A stretch of 64,000 nucleotides of DNA from an uncultured Roseburia sp. GTDB taxonomy: Bacteria > Bacillota > Clostridia > Lachnospirales > Lachnospiraceae. A program made the translations under genes and the position numbers. How positions within the stretch are numbered: the first letter of the stretch is position 1; every line of letters starts with the position of its first letter. Under the pieces are notes generated by a model, which saw nothing but the letters and a program-made list of their open reading frames with translations, searched no databases and was not told the DNA's origin. Shown piece after piece: positions 9,202-17,286 of this stretch. The stretch is taken from NCBI GenBank assembly GCA_944380515.1, contig CALWHT010000058.1, positions 1 to 64,000 on the forward strand, read 5' to 3'.

Positions 9202-11427
9202 ATGGAGAATGTTTTGGAAAAGCTGGCAGGTTATGTAGAACATATCATATATCGGAATGCGGACAACGGTTATACGGTTTTAAATCTGGTGAGCGGGGAG
9301 GACGAGATTACCTGTGTCGGCATTTTTTCCGCAATCGCGGAAGGAGAAAATATCGAGGCGACGGGAGACTATACGGAGCATCCGACCTACGGAGTGCAGT
9401 TTAAGGTAGAAAGCTTTGAGGAAAAGGCGCCGGAGGATAAGGAGGCGATCGAGCGTTATCTTGGTTCAGGTGCGATCAAGGGCATCGGCCTTGCGCTTGC
9501 GGCGCGGATTGTGCGGCGATTTCAGGAGGATACCTTCCGCATCATCGAGGAGGAGCCGGAGCGGCTGGCGGAGATTAAGGGTATCAGCGAGCGGAAGGCA
9601 ATGGAAATTGCAAGTCAGGTCAATGAGAAACGTGATCTTCGTCAGGCGATGATTTTTCTGCAGCAGTACGGAATCAAAATGAATCTGGCGGTAAAGGTCT
9701 ATCAGGCGTATGGGCAGGATGTCTATGGCATTATTAAGGAAAATCCTTACCGTCTGGCGGATGACATCGAAGGCGTGGGCTTCCGCACGGCGGATGAAAT
9801 TGCCGCGAGAGTCGGAATCCGCATGGATTCGGATTTTCGTATCAGAAGCGGAATTCTTTATGCGCTTCTTCAGGCAACGGCGGAAGGGCATACATATCTT
9901 CCCGAACGGGAGCTGACGGAGCGCGCGGCAAGGCTGCTGGAGGTAGGTGCGGAGCAGATTGAAAAGCAGTATATGGATTTGGCGATTGAGCGCAAAATTA
10001 TCCTGAAACAGCCCGAGGGAGCGGACGATATGCAGGCCCAGGTATACGCGGCGTCCTTTTATTATATGGAGGCAAATACGGCGGTGATGCTAAAGCAGCT
10101 CAATGTCGGCTATGACGTTCCGGAAATCGAGCTAAAGCAGCGTATCCGAAGCATTGAGAAGCAGACCGGGATGGTGCTGGACGAGCATCAGGCCGCGGCG
10201 GTGCGTGAGGCGGTGCGCAACGGACTGCTCGTGATTACCGGAGGCCCGGGTACCGGGAAGACGACGACCATCAATACGATTATCAAATATTTCGAGCTGG
10301 AGGGGCTGGACATTTTTCTGGCGGCGCCGACCGGGCGCGCGGCAAAACGGATGAGTGAGACAACGGGCTTTGAGGCGCGGACCATACACCGGATGCTGGA
10401 ATTAAACGGAGGAATGGAGGGCGCCGGGGGTTTTGAACGCAATGAGCAGAATCCGCTCGAGGCGGACGTGATTATTGTGGATGAAATGTCGATGGTGGAT
10501 ATTTCCCTGATGCATTCCCTGCTGAAAGCGGTGGCCGTCGGAACCAGACTCATTTTGGTGGGAGATGTCAATCAGCTCCCGAGTGTGGGACCGGGCAGCG
10601 TGCTCCGTGATATTATTGATTCTCATGTGTGCAATGTGGTGATGCTGACAAAGATTTTCCGGCAGGCATCTACAAGTGATATTATCGTCAATGCCCATAA
10701 AATTAATCACGGGGAGGAAGTCGTGCTGGATAATAAGAGTATGGACTTCTTTTTCCTCAAGCGGTATGACGCGGATGTCATCATCAATGTGGTGCTGCAG
10801 CTGATAGGGCAGAAGCTGCCCAAATTTGTGGAGGCGACGCCCTTTGATATTCAGGTGCTGACCCCGATGCGCAAGGGACTTCTGGGCGTGGAGCGCCTCA
10901 ACGGGATATTGCAGCGTTATCTGAATCCTCCGGCTGCCGATAAGGCGGAGAAGGAATACGGAGAGATTTTGTTCCGCGAGGGGGATAAGGTCATGCAGAC
11001 GAAGAATAACTATCAGCTTCCGTGGGAAATCCGAACGAAATTCGGACTGACAGTGGATAAAGGGCTCGGAGTGTTCAACGGTGATATGGGAATTATCCGA
11101 AGAATCAATGATTTTGCGGAAATGATGCTGATTGAGTTTGATGAGGGGCGGATGGTGGAATATCCCTATAAGCTTCTCGATGAGCTGGAGCTTGCCTATG
11201 CAATCACAATTCACAAATCGCAGGGGAGCGAATATCCGGCGGTCGTCATTCCGCTGCTGAGCGGCCCGTCAATGCTGATGAACCGCAATCTGCTCTATAC
11301 GGCGGTGACGCGTGCCAGACGGTGCGTCACCCTGGTGGGAAATGACGCTACCTTTTACCAGATGGTGCGCAATACCTCGCAGCAGAAGCGTTACAGCGGT
11401 CTGTGCGACCGGCTGAGGGAGGAATAA
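9202..11427 (+). CDS. recD2: ATP-dependent 5'-3' DNA helicase RecD2
   Basis: A superfamily 1B helicase of the RecD2/RecD-like branch found in bacteria without RecBC, acting in replication-fork maintenance and mismatch or double-strand-break repair. From the ATG at 9202 it is 741 residues, the family norm. The N-terminal half has an OB-like region (ENGYTVLNLV-type) and helix-hairpin-helix repeats (LGSGAIKGIGLALAARIV, IKGISERKAMEI). The helicase core has GGPGTGKTTT near residue 346, DEMSMVD near 425 and the motif VI region TIHKSQGSEYPAVV near 670. AAGAGG touches the ATG, so the TTG at 9214, with better spacing from GGATGGAG, is a possible alternative start. Longer versions from GTG 9112 would begin inside a terminator. 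Confidence 0.93.
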   Translation: MENVLEKLAGYVEHIIYRNADNGYTVLNLVSGEDEITCVGIFSAIAEGENIEATGDYTEHPTYGVQFKVESFEEKAPEDKEAIERYLGSGAIKGIGLALAARIVRRFQEDTFRIIEEEPERLAEIKGISERKAMEIASQVNEKRDLRQAMIFLQQYGIKMNLAVKVYQAYGQDVYGIIKENPYRLADDIEGVGFRTADEIAARVGIRMDSDFRIRSGILYALLQATAEGHTYLPERELTERAARLLEVGAEQIEKQYMDLAIERKIILKQPEGADDMQAQVYAASFYYMEANTAVMLKQLNVGYDVPEIELKQRIRSIEKQTGMVLDEHQAAAVREAVRNGLLVITGGPGTGKTTTINTIIKYFELEGLDIFLAAPTGRAAKRMSETTGFEARTIHRMLELNGGMEGAGGFERNEQNPLEADVIIVDEMSMVDISLMHSLLKAVAVGTRLILVGDVNQLPSVGPGSVLRDIIDSHVCNVVMLTKIFRQASTSDIIVNAHKINHGEEVVLDNKSMDFFFLKRYDADVIINVVLQLIGQKLPKFVEATPFDIQVLTPMRKGLLGVERLNGILQRYLNPPAADKAEKEYGEILFREGDKVMQTKNNYQLPWEIRTKFGLTVDKGLGVFNGDMGIIRRINDFAEMMLIEFDEGRMVEYPYKLLDELELAYAITIHKSQGSEYPAVVIPLLSGPSMLMNRNLLYTAVTRARRCVTLVGNDATFYQMVRNTSQQKRYSGLCDRLREE

Positions 11428-11482
11428 AATCGAAAAGCCCTGTATATCTCTTTTCAGAGGTGTACGGGGCTTTTCGATATAA
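11427..11482. terminator. Bidirectional terminator between recD2 and the ABC importer
   Basis: ATCGAAAAGCCC and GGGGCTTTTCGAT form a long stem, extended by TGTA and CTC/GAG pairs, with A-rich sequence before it and T-rich/A-rich sequence after it. It serves the converging recD2 (plus) and ABC ATPase (minus) transcripts. Confidence 0.8.
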
Positions 11483-11489
11483 AACAGCA

Positions 11490-12293
11490 CTACGACAGCA
11501 ACGCCTTGTCGTTTGCAAATTCTTCTCCGCTGACCTTTTCGAACTGGTGCAGCAGGTCTTCCACGGTAAGTTTTTTCTTTTCCTCACCGGCGATGTTCAA
11601 AATGACTCTTCCCTCGTGCATCATAATGAGCCGGTTTCCGTGCGCAATCGCGTCCTTCATATTATGCGTGACCATCATAGCCGTCAGGTGATTCTCCGCG
11701 ATGATTTTATCGGAGATTGCAAGAACCTTTGCCGCTGTTTTCGGGTCGAGGGCGGCGGTATGCTCATCCAGAAGCAAAAGCTTTGGCTTTTGGATGGAGG
11801 CCATCAAAAGCGTGACAGCCTGGCGCTGTCCGCCCGAAAGCAGACCGACCTTGTTGGTGAGGCGGTCCTCAAGTCCCAAATCAAGGGTTTTTAAAAGCGC
11901 GCGGTAAGTATCGCGCTCCTTGTGGGTAATGCCCCAGGAGAGCCCGCGTTTTTGTCCGCGGCGTGCGGCTATCGCCATATTTTCCTCGATTGACATGGAA
12001 GCGGCGGTGCCGGTCATGGGATCCTGGAAAACACGTCCGAGGTAGCGGGCACGTTTATGCTCGGACAGCTTTGTGACATCGTCGCCGCCGATATAGATTT
12101 TTCCGGAATCGATTGGCCATACACCTGCGACGGCGTTTAACGTTGTGGATTTTCCGGCTCCGTTTCCTCCGATGACCGTAACAAAATCCCCTTCCTCCAG
12201 GGAGAGATTGACACCGTTTAACGCAATCTTTTCATTGATGGTTCCGGGATGGAAGGTTTTATAGATATTTTCGATTTTCAGCATTTCAGCCAT
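11490..12293 (-). CDS. ABC importer ATP-binding protein (partner of a PF04392-type substrate-binding protein)
   Basis: The 267-residue ATPase of a three-component importer. Walker A is GGNGAGKST at residues 42-50, the signature is LLSGGQRQA, and Walker B is LLLLDEHTAALDP, with the H-loop in VTHNMKDAI. Glu in the Walker B is followed by His (DEH), as is usual in this LptB/LivF-like branch. It overlaps the end of the permease gene by 8 bases. Family relatives occur with permease and binding protein in the order seen here, and some are reported as amino-acid (tryptophan-type) importers. The substrate here is unknown. Confidence 0.92.
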   Translation of the reverse strand: MAEMLKIENIYKTFHPGTINEKIALNGVNLSLEEGDFVTVIGGNGAGKSTTLNAVAGVWPIDSGKIYIGGDDVTKLSEHKRARYLGRVFQDPMTGTAASMSIEENMAIAARRGQKRGLSWGITHKERDTYRALLKTLDLGLEDRLTNKVGLLSGGQRQAVTLLMASIQKPKLLLLDEHTAALDPKTAAKVLAISDKIIAENHLTAMMVTHNMKDAIAHGNRLIMMHEGRVILNIAGEEKKKLTVEDLLHQFEKVSGEEFANDKALLS

Positions 12294-13233
12294 TGGTGTG
12301 CACCCCCTTTTTGCCGTATTTCGATTTCAGGTACGGAACCGAAAGGGCAATTATCACGACGATCGCGGAGAACAGCTTTAAATCGTCGGAGGGCAGCTTC
12401 AGCCAGAGCACGATATTCATGACGATGTAATAAATGATTGCTCCGCCAATAACGGAAAGCATGGTGTAGGCAAAAGCAAAATGCTTTCCGGCACATAATT
12501 TCCCGAACAAAACCTCGCCGATAATGACGGCGGCAAGGCCGATGACAATTGCGCCGCGTCCCATGTTGACGTCCGCCGCACCCTGATACTGCGCATAAAG
12601 ACCGCCGGAAAGACCTACCAGACCGTTGGAGAGCATCAGGGCAATCACGGTATGGAAGTTCGTATTGATTCCCTGCGCGCGGGCCATCTGCTGATTGCAG
12701 CCGGTTGCGCGGATGGCATGTCCCTGTTCGGTGCCGAAGTACCAGTAGAGGATGGCTACGACGGCTGTACAGAGCAGGATGCAGGTGGCGAACAGACGTA
12801 TCTTCGTGCTGTCCGAATCTGAGATATAGCGGAGAGACACTACAAGATTATACTTGTCGACGCTCACCGCCTGGTTGGAACGCCCCATAATATTCAAGTT
12901 GATGGAATACAGGGAAATCTGCGTCAGAATACTGGCAAGAATCCCGGGAATGCCGAGGGCGGTATGTAAAATGCCGGTAATAAAGCCTGCCGCCATACCG
13001 GCGAGAAAAGCAAAAACCAGTGCAAGCCACGGGTTCATGCCGCCGCGTATCAGCATGACCGCAACCGCACCGCCGGTCGCAAGAGAACCGTCCACTGTTA
13101 AATCGGCAAAGTCTAAAAGACGGTAGGTGATATAGACGCCTAAGGCCATCAGTCCCCACACCAGCCCCTGCGCAAAAGCGCCGGGCATGGAGCGGAAGAG
13201 TGCCATAGGGTCAAGACTCATTAAAATAGCCAT
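12286..13233 (-). CDS. ABC importer permease (LivH/BPD_transp_2-like)
   Basis: A 315-residue integral membrane protein with about eight to nine hydrophobic helices. It opens with GLVWGLMALGVYITYRLLDF followed by ADLTVDGSLATGGAV, the conserved first part of the branched-chain/ribose-type permease family. Two copies are presumed to form the channel. A 49-base gap with a stem-loop separates it from the upstream binding-protein gene, and it overlaps the ATPase gene downstream. This suggests translational coupling of permease and ATPase. Confidence 0.9.
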   Translation of the reverse strand: MAILMSLDPMALFRSMPGAFAQGLVWGLMALGVYITYRLLDFADLTVDGSLATGGAVAVMLIRGGMNPWLALVFAFLAGMAAGFITGILHTALGIPGILASILTQISLYSINLNIMGRSNQAVSVDKYNLVVSLRYISDSDSTKIRLFATCILLCTAVVAILYWYFGTEQGHAIRATGCNQQMARAQGINTNFHTVIALMLSNGLVGLSGGLYAQYQGAADVNMGRGAIVIGLAAVIIGEVLFGKLCAGKHFAFAYTMLSVIGGAIIYYIVMNIVLWLKLPSDDLKLFSAIVVIIALSVPYLKSKYGKKGVHTNG

Positions 13234-13268
13234 AGGAAAAACCCCTCATTTTCTGTAAAATTCAGTAA

Positions 13269-13288
13269 GAATAAGCTGCGGCTTATTC
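13269..13288 (-). promoter_or_regulatory. Intercistronic stem-loop after the substrate-binding protein gene
   Basis: GAATAAGC-TGCG-GCTTATTC is a perfect 8-bp inverted repeat that spans the stop codon of the binding-protein gene. There is no long T-tract, so it fits partial attenuation or 3'-end protection. Either would give more binding protein than permease, a common arrangement in ABC import operons. Confidence 0.5.
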
Positions 13289-14338
13289 CTCGGTTTCAAT
13301 CGCCGTGTAATCGTCGGGAACCGTAATGCCCAGTTCGGAACAGATGTCGGCATTATACTGCTTGGTAACAGAGTCTGCATATTTTACTTCCATAGTGGAA
13401 ATATCCGCTCCGTTTACCAGAACATCGTAAGCCATCTCTCCGGCGGTGTAGCCGATGTCATAATAGCTGATGGAGAGCGTCGCGACTCCGCAGCCGGAAC
13501 AGATGCCTGCTTCGCCGGCAATAATCGGAACGCCTGCCGGGAGTGCAATGTTGTTGATGGATTCCGTATTTCCCGCCATCGTATTGTCGGTCGGAATATA
13601 AATGACATCGACCTCGCTGACTGCGCTCTGCACGACGGAGGCAATGTCATTGGAATCCGCAACGGTGTATTCCTGATATGCAATACCATCCTCCTCCAGA
13701 TATTGCTCGAACTGCTGTGCCTGGAAGGATGAATTGGGCTCTGCGGAGCAGTAGAGAATACCGACCATCTCCGCGTCCGGGAACAGCTCTAAAAGCATAT
13801 CCTCCTGCTGGTCAATCGGGGCGAGGTCAGCGGTTCCGGAAACATTGGTGCCGGTCGCTCCCGTCCAGTCGTCGATGTCGAGGGCAGTCGCGTAATCCGT
13901 TACGGACGTGCCGAGCACCGGGATCGTGCTTGTCGCGGCGGCAGCGCACTGGAGTGCCGTGGTCGCGTTGGCCAGGATCAAATCGTAATTGGCGGAAACA
14001 AAGCCGTTGCAGATGGTGGCGCAGTTTGCCTGCTCGCCCTGTGCGTTCTGCAAATCAAAGGTTACGTTATCCGCACCCAGAAGCTCGGTGAGCGCCGCCT
14101 GAAAGCCTTCGGTCGCTTCATCGAGCGCCGGATGCTCAAGCTGCTGGCAGATACCGATGGTGAAGCTTTCTCCGCTGCTGTTACCGGCGTCGGACGCATC
14201 GGCCTGCGTGCCTGTACCCGTATCGGACGCATTTCCCGTCGAGGCTGCCGTGCCGGAGTCGTTGCTTCCGCAGGCGGCCAGGGAGACTGTCATAGCGGCC
14301 GCCATTGCAGCGGATAATAATTTCTGATATTTTTTCAT
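13283..14338 (-). CDS. ABC importer substrate-binding lipoprotein (ABC_sub_bind, TrpX-like)
   Basis: A 351-residue exported lipoprotein. The signal peptide runs KKYQKLLSAAMAAAMTVSLAAC with the lipobox LAAC and Cys at 23, followed by a Ser/Gly/Thr/Asp-rich linker to about residue 55. The mature part starts FTIGICQQLEHPALDEATEG, typical of the PF04392 family, which has a periplasmic-binding fold related to LacI-type sugar binders. It is the first gene of the operon, with a strong AAAGGAGG site and a near-consensus promoter. Some family members bind aromatic amino acids, but the leader here is only about 50 bases and holds no T-box, so no substrate is assigned. Confidence 0.9.
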   Translation of the reverse strand: MKKYQKLLSAAMAAAMTVSLAACGSNDSGTAASTGNASDTGTGTQADASDAGNSSGESFTIGICQQLEHPALDEATEGFQAALTELLGADNVTFDLQNAQGEQANCATICNGFVSANYDLILANATTALQCAAAATSTIPVLGTSVTDYATALDIDDWTGATGTNVSGTADLAPIDQQEDMLLELFPDAEMVGILYCSAEPNSSFQAQQFEQYLEEDGIAYQEYTVADSNDIASVVQSAVSEVDVIYIPTDNTMAGNTESINNIALPAGVPIIAGEAGICSGCGVATLSISYYDIGYTAGEMAYDVLVNGADISTMEVKYADSVTKQYNADICSELGITVPDDYTAIETEE

Positions 14339-14389
14339 AAATAATTCCTCCTTTAGGACTTTAATGCGATAACGCTTTTAATAAACAAA

Positions 14390-14418
14390 ATTATAAATAG
14401 GAAAAGTGTTTTCGTCAA
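14390..14418 (-). promoter_or_regulatory. Sigma-A promoter of the ABC importer
   Basis: Read on the minus strand: TTGACG (14418-14413), 17 bases, TATAAT (14395-14390). The AAAGGAGG ribosome binding site is about 45 bases downstream of the -10 element. Confidence 0.85.
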
Positions 14419-14538
14419 CCGAATTATGCGCTTGTGGAAGGAAAATGTCTGGTCATAAGAAAAATTTAAGAAAAACTTTATGGCGCACGGCGCGCAAAAA
14501 TGGTATCCTGACCTCTGGAGAGATTTGGAAAGGGTTTT

Positions 14539-15261
14539 ATGGAATTTGTTCGAAGCATATCTGAGAAAGCGCTTGGAATCCTTTATCCGCCCAGGTGCCC
14601 AATCTGTGACGAAATTACGGAGACAGGCGGGGGCATCTGTCCCGCGTGCGCCGGCAAGGTTCGGGAAATCGGAGAACCGGTATGCAAAAAATGCGGAAAG
14701 CCTCTGGAGAATGAGCGCAGAGAATACTGTCCTGACTGTGCGGCGAAGAAGCATCTCTACACACAGGGGAAGGCGGTTTTTGTCTATGGAGAAGGAATCC
14801 CCAAGTCCCTTTATCGATTTAAATATGCAAATAAAAGGGAGTATGCCGAATATTATGCGGACCGTGCGGCAAAGCGGTACGGAGCATGGTTAAAGAGCAG
14901 AGGGGCAGAGGTGCTTGTCCCCGTCCCGATGTATTTTTGGAAAAAGCGGCTGCGCGGATATAATCAGGCCGAAATATTCGCGCGTGCCCTTGGCAGAAAC
15001 ACCGGAATTCCGGTGGATACGCGGCTGGTAAAGCGGGTGCGGAATACGGCTCCCCAGAAAACCTTAAATGACGTCCAGCGGAAACGCAATTTAAAAAATG
15101 CTTTCCAATTGGTGCCGGATATAGTAGAATATACTCAAATAGTGTTGGTTGATGACATTTATACGACAGGGAGTACGATGGACGCGGTTGCCGGAGTTCT
15201 GCTTGACGCGGGTGTCAAAAATATATATTATATCTGCATCAGTATCGGAACGGGGTATTGA
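14539..15261 (+). CDS. comFC: ComFC-like phosphoribosyltransferase-fold protein
   Basis: A 240-residue ComF/GntX-family protein. It has an N-terminal double zinc ribbon (CPICDE, CPAC, CKKCGKPL, CPDC) and a C-terminal PRTase fold with the PRPP loop VLVDDIYTTGSTMDA near residue 205. In naturally competent bacteria ComFC works in the cytosol on incoming single-stranded DNA. In most Clostridia the family is present without demonstrated competence. There is no comFA helicase beside it. GGAAAGGG precedes the ATG. The next gene is the YvyF-type protein, as in Bacillus, where comF and yvyF adjoin the flgM region. Confidence 0.88.
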   Translation: MEFVRSISEKALGILYPPRCPICDEITETGGGICPACAGKVREIGEPVCKKCGKPLENERREYCPDCAAKKHLYTQGKAVFVYGEGIPKSLYRFKYANKREYAEYYADRAAKRYGAWLKSRGAEVLVPVPMYFWKKRLRGYNQAEIFARALGRNTGIPVDTRLVKRVRNTAPQKTLNDVQRKRNLKNAFQLVPDIVEYTQIVLVDDIYTTGSTMDAVAGVLLDAGVKNIYYICISIGTGY

Positions 15262-15287
15262 GGGAAAGACGGGAGGGTGTATCGGAT

Positions 15288-15686
15288 ATGGAAGTAAAGA
15301 ATTGTAAGGGCTGCGGACGTTTATTTAATTATATGGATGGAGAGCAGCTTTGTCCGGCATGTAAGAAAAAGCTGGAGGAGAAGTTCTCCGAGGTGAAGAA
15401 ATATATCGAGGATAATCCGGATGCCACTGTCAAGCAGGTGTCGGAGGATATGGATGTATCCGTTAAGCAGATTAAACTGTGGATTCGTCAGGAGAGGCTG
15501 ATTCTCTCCAAGGCTTCGCCGGACGGTATATTGTGCGAGAGCTGCGGGAGGCCGATTCGGAGCGGAAAATTCTGCGACAAATGCAAAACCTCCATGCAGA
15601 ATAAGCTTGCCAATGCCTTGGATAAACCGAAGGGAACCGTGGTGGAAAAAGTCGAACGCGACGGCAGCAGAATGCGTTTTTTATAA
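15288..15686 (+). CDS. yvyF: YvyF-like flagellar-region regulator (TIGR03826 type)
   Basis: A 132-residue protein made of two short zinc ribbons around a helix-turn-helix. The first pair is CKGCGRLF...CPACKKKL, and the second is CESCGRPI...CDKCKTSM. Between them DATVKQVSEDMDVSVKQIKLW looks like a winged or MerR-like DNA-binding helix pair. The family sits beside comF and flagellar genes in Bacillus and Clostridia, and the exact role is poorly defined. I start at ATG 15288, with GGGAGGG 11 bases upstream, rather than at TTG 15258 inside the end of comFC. Confidence 0.8.
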   Translation: MEVKNCKGCGRLFNYMDGEQLCPACKKKLEEKFSEVKKYIEDNPDATVKQVSEDMDVSVKQIKLWIRQERLILSKASPDGILCESCGRPIRSGKFCDKCKTSMQNKLANALDKPKGTVVEKVERDGSRMRFL

Positions 15687-15692
15687 TAGAAG

Positions 15693-15728
15693 AAAGCAGG
15701 GCCTGGGCTGGGGCTCTGCTTTTTTTTC
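15693..15728 (+). terminator. Intrinsic terminator after yvyF
   Basis: AAGCAGGGCC and GGGGCTCTGCT form the stem and are followed by a run of eight Ts. It separates comFC-yvyF from the cdaA operon. Confidence 0.85.
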
Positions 15729-15729
15729 T

Positions 15730-15757
15730 TTGAAAATTACAGGCACTGTGCTATAAT
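15730..15757 (+). promoter_or_regulatory. Sigma-A promoter of the cdaA operon
   Basis: TTGAAA (15730-15735), a 16-base spacer and a perfect TATAAT (15752-15757), immediately after the preceding terminator. No clear internal promoter or terminator was seen before the HPr gene at 20.9 kb. Confidence 0.8.
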
Positions 15758-15822
15758 GGTTAATAAGAATGCGTTATTGCGTGCAAATTGCGGTTTTTAG
15801 GGAAAGAAAGGATAAAGGTTGC

Positions 15823-16248
15823 ATGGTAAATGAAGAACGTCTGCGCTGCATGATAAAAATGGCGGAGTTTGATTCGCAGGACGGGAAGGACTGTAAGCCC
15901 ATGATGCAGTATGCGAGAAAGGACTATGTTTCCCTACAGCTTTTAAAAAGCTTTGTGGGAGGGTCGATTGCATTTTTCCTCCTGGGGCTGCTCTGGGCGC
16001 TGTACAGCATGGAGGAGCTGATGGAGAAGATTAACAGCCTGGATATTTTGCAGATTCTTGTTACGACGGCGGTGCTTTATGTCATCTTTATGATTATTTA
16101 TCTTGCGGCGACATACATTATTTTTCATGTAAAATACACGAACGGCAGGAGAAAAGTAAAGCAATACTATGTCAGTCTCAAGAAAATCAACACGATGTAC
16201 ACACGGGAGGAACGGCTTCGGGTGAACGGAAATAAAGACTGGGAATAG
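15823..16248 (+). CDS. Uncharacterised two-helix membrane protein at the head of the cdaA operon
   Basis: A 141-residue protein that I do not recognise. An N-terminal cytosolic stretch of about 45 residues (basic and acidic, with CMIKMAEFDSQDGKDC) is followed by two predicted membrane helices (VGGSIAFFLLGLLWALY and TTAVLYVIFMIIYLAATYI) and a basic C-terminal tail (NGRRKVKQYY) that would face the cytosol. I start at ATG 15823, preceded by AAAGG. An upstream ATG at 15769 lies only 11 bases after the -10 element and has no ribosome binding site. Being first in an operon with the c-di-AMP synthase suggests a link to envelope or c-di-AMP control, but that is inference from position only. Confidence 0.75.
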   Translation: MVNEERLRCMIKMAEFDSQDGKDCKPMMQYARKDYVSLQLLKSFVGGSIAFFLLGLLWALYSMEELMEKINSLDILQILVTTAVLYVIFMIIYLAATYIIFHVKYTNGRRKVKQYYVSLKKINTMYTREERLRVNGNKDWE

Positions 16249-16263
16249 TAACGGGAGGCAGAT

Positions 16264-17262
16264 ATGACTACCTTATTGGAATTGAAAGAAAAACTGGTTC
16301 ATTTTTACGGAAAAAACGAAGTATACATTACGCCAATCATAAGATTTCTGTTAGCGTTTGCATCGTTTCTGATGATCAACGCCAATATCGGCTATATGGA
16401 GAGAATCAGCACGATGCCGATCGCACTGCTTTTGGCCCTTGTGTGTTCTGTTTTGCCGATAGGTGCAACAGTGCTGGCTGGCTCTGTTTTGATTCTCATC
16501 GATTTGTATGCCCTTTCGCTGGAGGTGTGTCTGGTGGGGCTGCTTTTGTTTGTGCTGATATATTTTCTGTATTTTCGTTTTTCGCCGAAGCATGAGTATA
16601 ATATTATATTGACACCGCTGTGCTTTGGGGTTCATATCCCGTATCTGATACCGGTGGCGACGGGGCTTCTGAAGGAAATGTATTCGCTCTTTTCTCTGAT
16701 CTGCGGAACGGTTCTGTTCTTTTTTCTGGACGGTGTCAAGCAGAATCAGGCGGCACTGGGAGCGGCCGAGGAGGCTGAGGAGGGCACCTCTAAGATTGTG
16801 GTTGCCTTAAACCAGCTTGTGGGCAACCGTGAGATGTATCTGGTACTCGGAATCATGGTGGCTGCCGCGATTATCGTTTACCTGATTCGGAGAATGTCCA
16901 TTGAGCACGCATGGACAGTGGCGATTATTTCGGGAATCCTGTTTCAGGCGATAGGCCTGATTGCAGGCTATATGCTGCTCGGGATTGCAGGAAAGACTGT
17001 GGAGGTACTGATTGGGTGCGTGATTTCCTGCGCCGTTGCGTTTGTGCTGCAATTTGTGTTTTTCAACCTCGATTATTCGAGGACGGAGCGCCTGCAGTTT
17101 GAGGACGATGAGTATTACTATTACGTGAAGGCCGTGCCGAAGGCGATTGTCTCCGGTACGGATAAAAAGGTAACGAGGTTTGGCGGAAAAGAAAAAGGCG
17201 AACGGATGACCAGAAAACGGTTTGCCGAGGAAATGGATATTGACGAGGATTTATTGGATTAG
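16264..17262 (+). CDS. Uncharacterised polytopic membrane protein in the cdaA operon
   Basis: A 332-residue protein with about nine to ten hydrophobic helices and no motif I can name. An opening amphipathic segment (LLELKEKLVHFYGKNEVYI) precedes the first helix. A Gly/Ala/Glu-rich loop (AALGAAEEAEEGTSK) divides the protein near residue 170, so it may be two halves of four to five helices. A charged cytosolic tail of about 60 residues ends FAEEMDIDEDLLD. It starts 15 bases after the previous gene and ends 24 bases before cdaA, so co-expression is likely. It could be a transporter-like partner or regulator of the cyclase. No function is assigned. Confidence 0.75.
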   Translation: MTTLLELKEKLVHFYGKNEVYITPIIRFLLAFASFLMINANIGYMERISTMPIALLLALVCSVLPIGATVLAGSVLILIDLYALSLEVCLVGLLLFVLIYFLYFRFSPKHEYNIILTPLCFGVHIPYLIPVATGLLKEMYSLFSLICGTVLFFFLDGVKQNQAALGAAEEAEEGTSKIVVALNQLVGNREMYLVLGIMVAAAIIVYLIRRMSIEHAWTVAIISGILFQAIGLIAGYMLLGIAGKTVEVLIGCVISCAVAFVLQFVFFNLDYSRTERLQFEDDEYYYYVKAVPKAIVSGTDKKVTRFGGKEKGERMTRKRFAEEMDIDEDLLD

Positions 17263-17286
17263 CGCGGAAATTACTCGGAAAGGGAA

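Noticed and set aside
14339..14390. Possible T-box or riboswitch leader before the substrate-binding protein
   Set aside because: Only about 45-50 bases lie between the promoter -10 element and the ribosome binding site, too short for a T-box, and no such motif is present.
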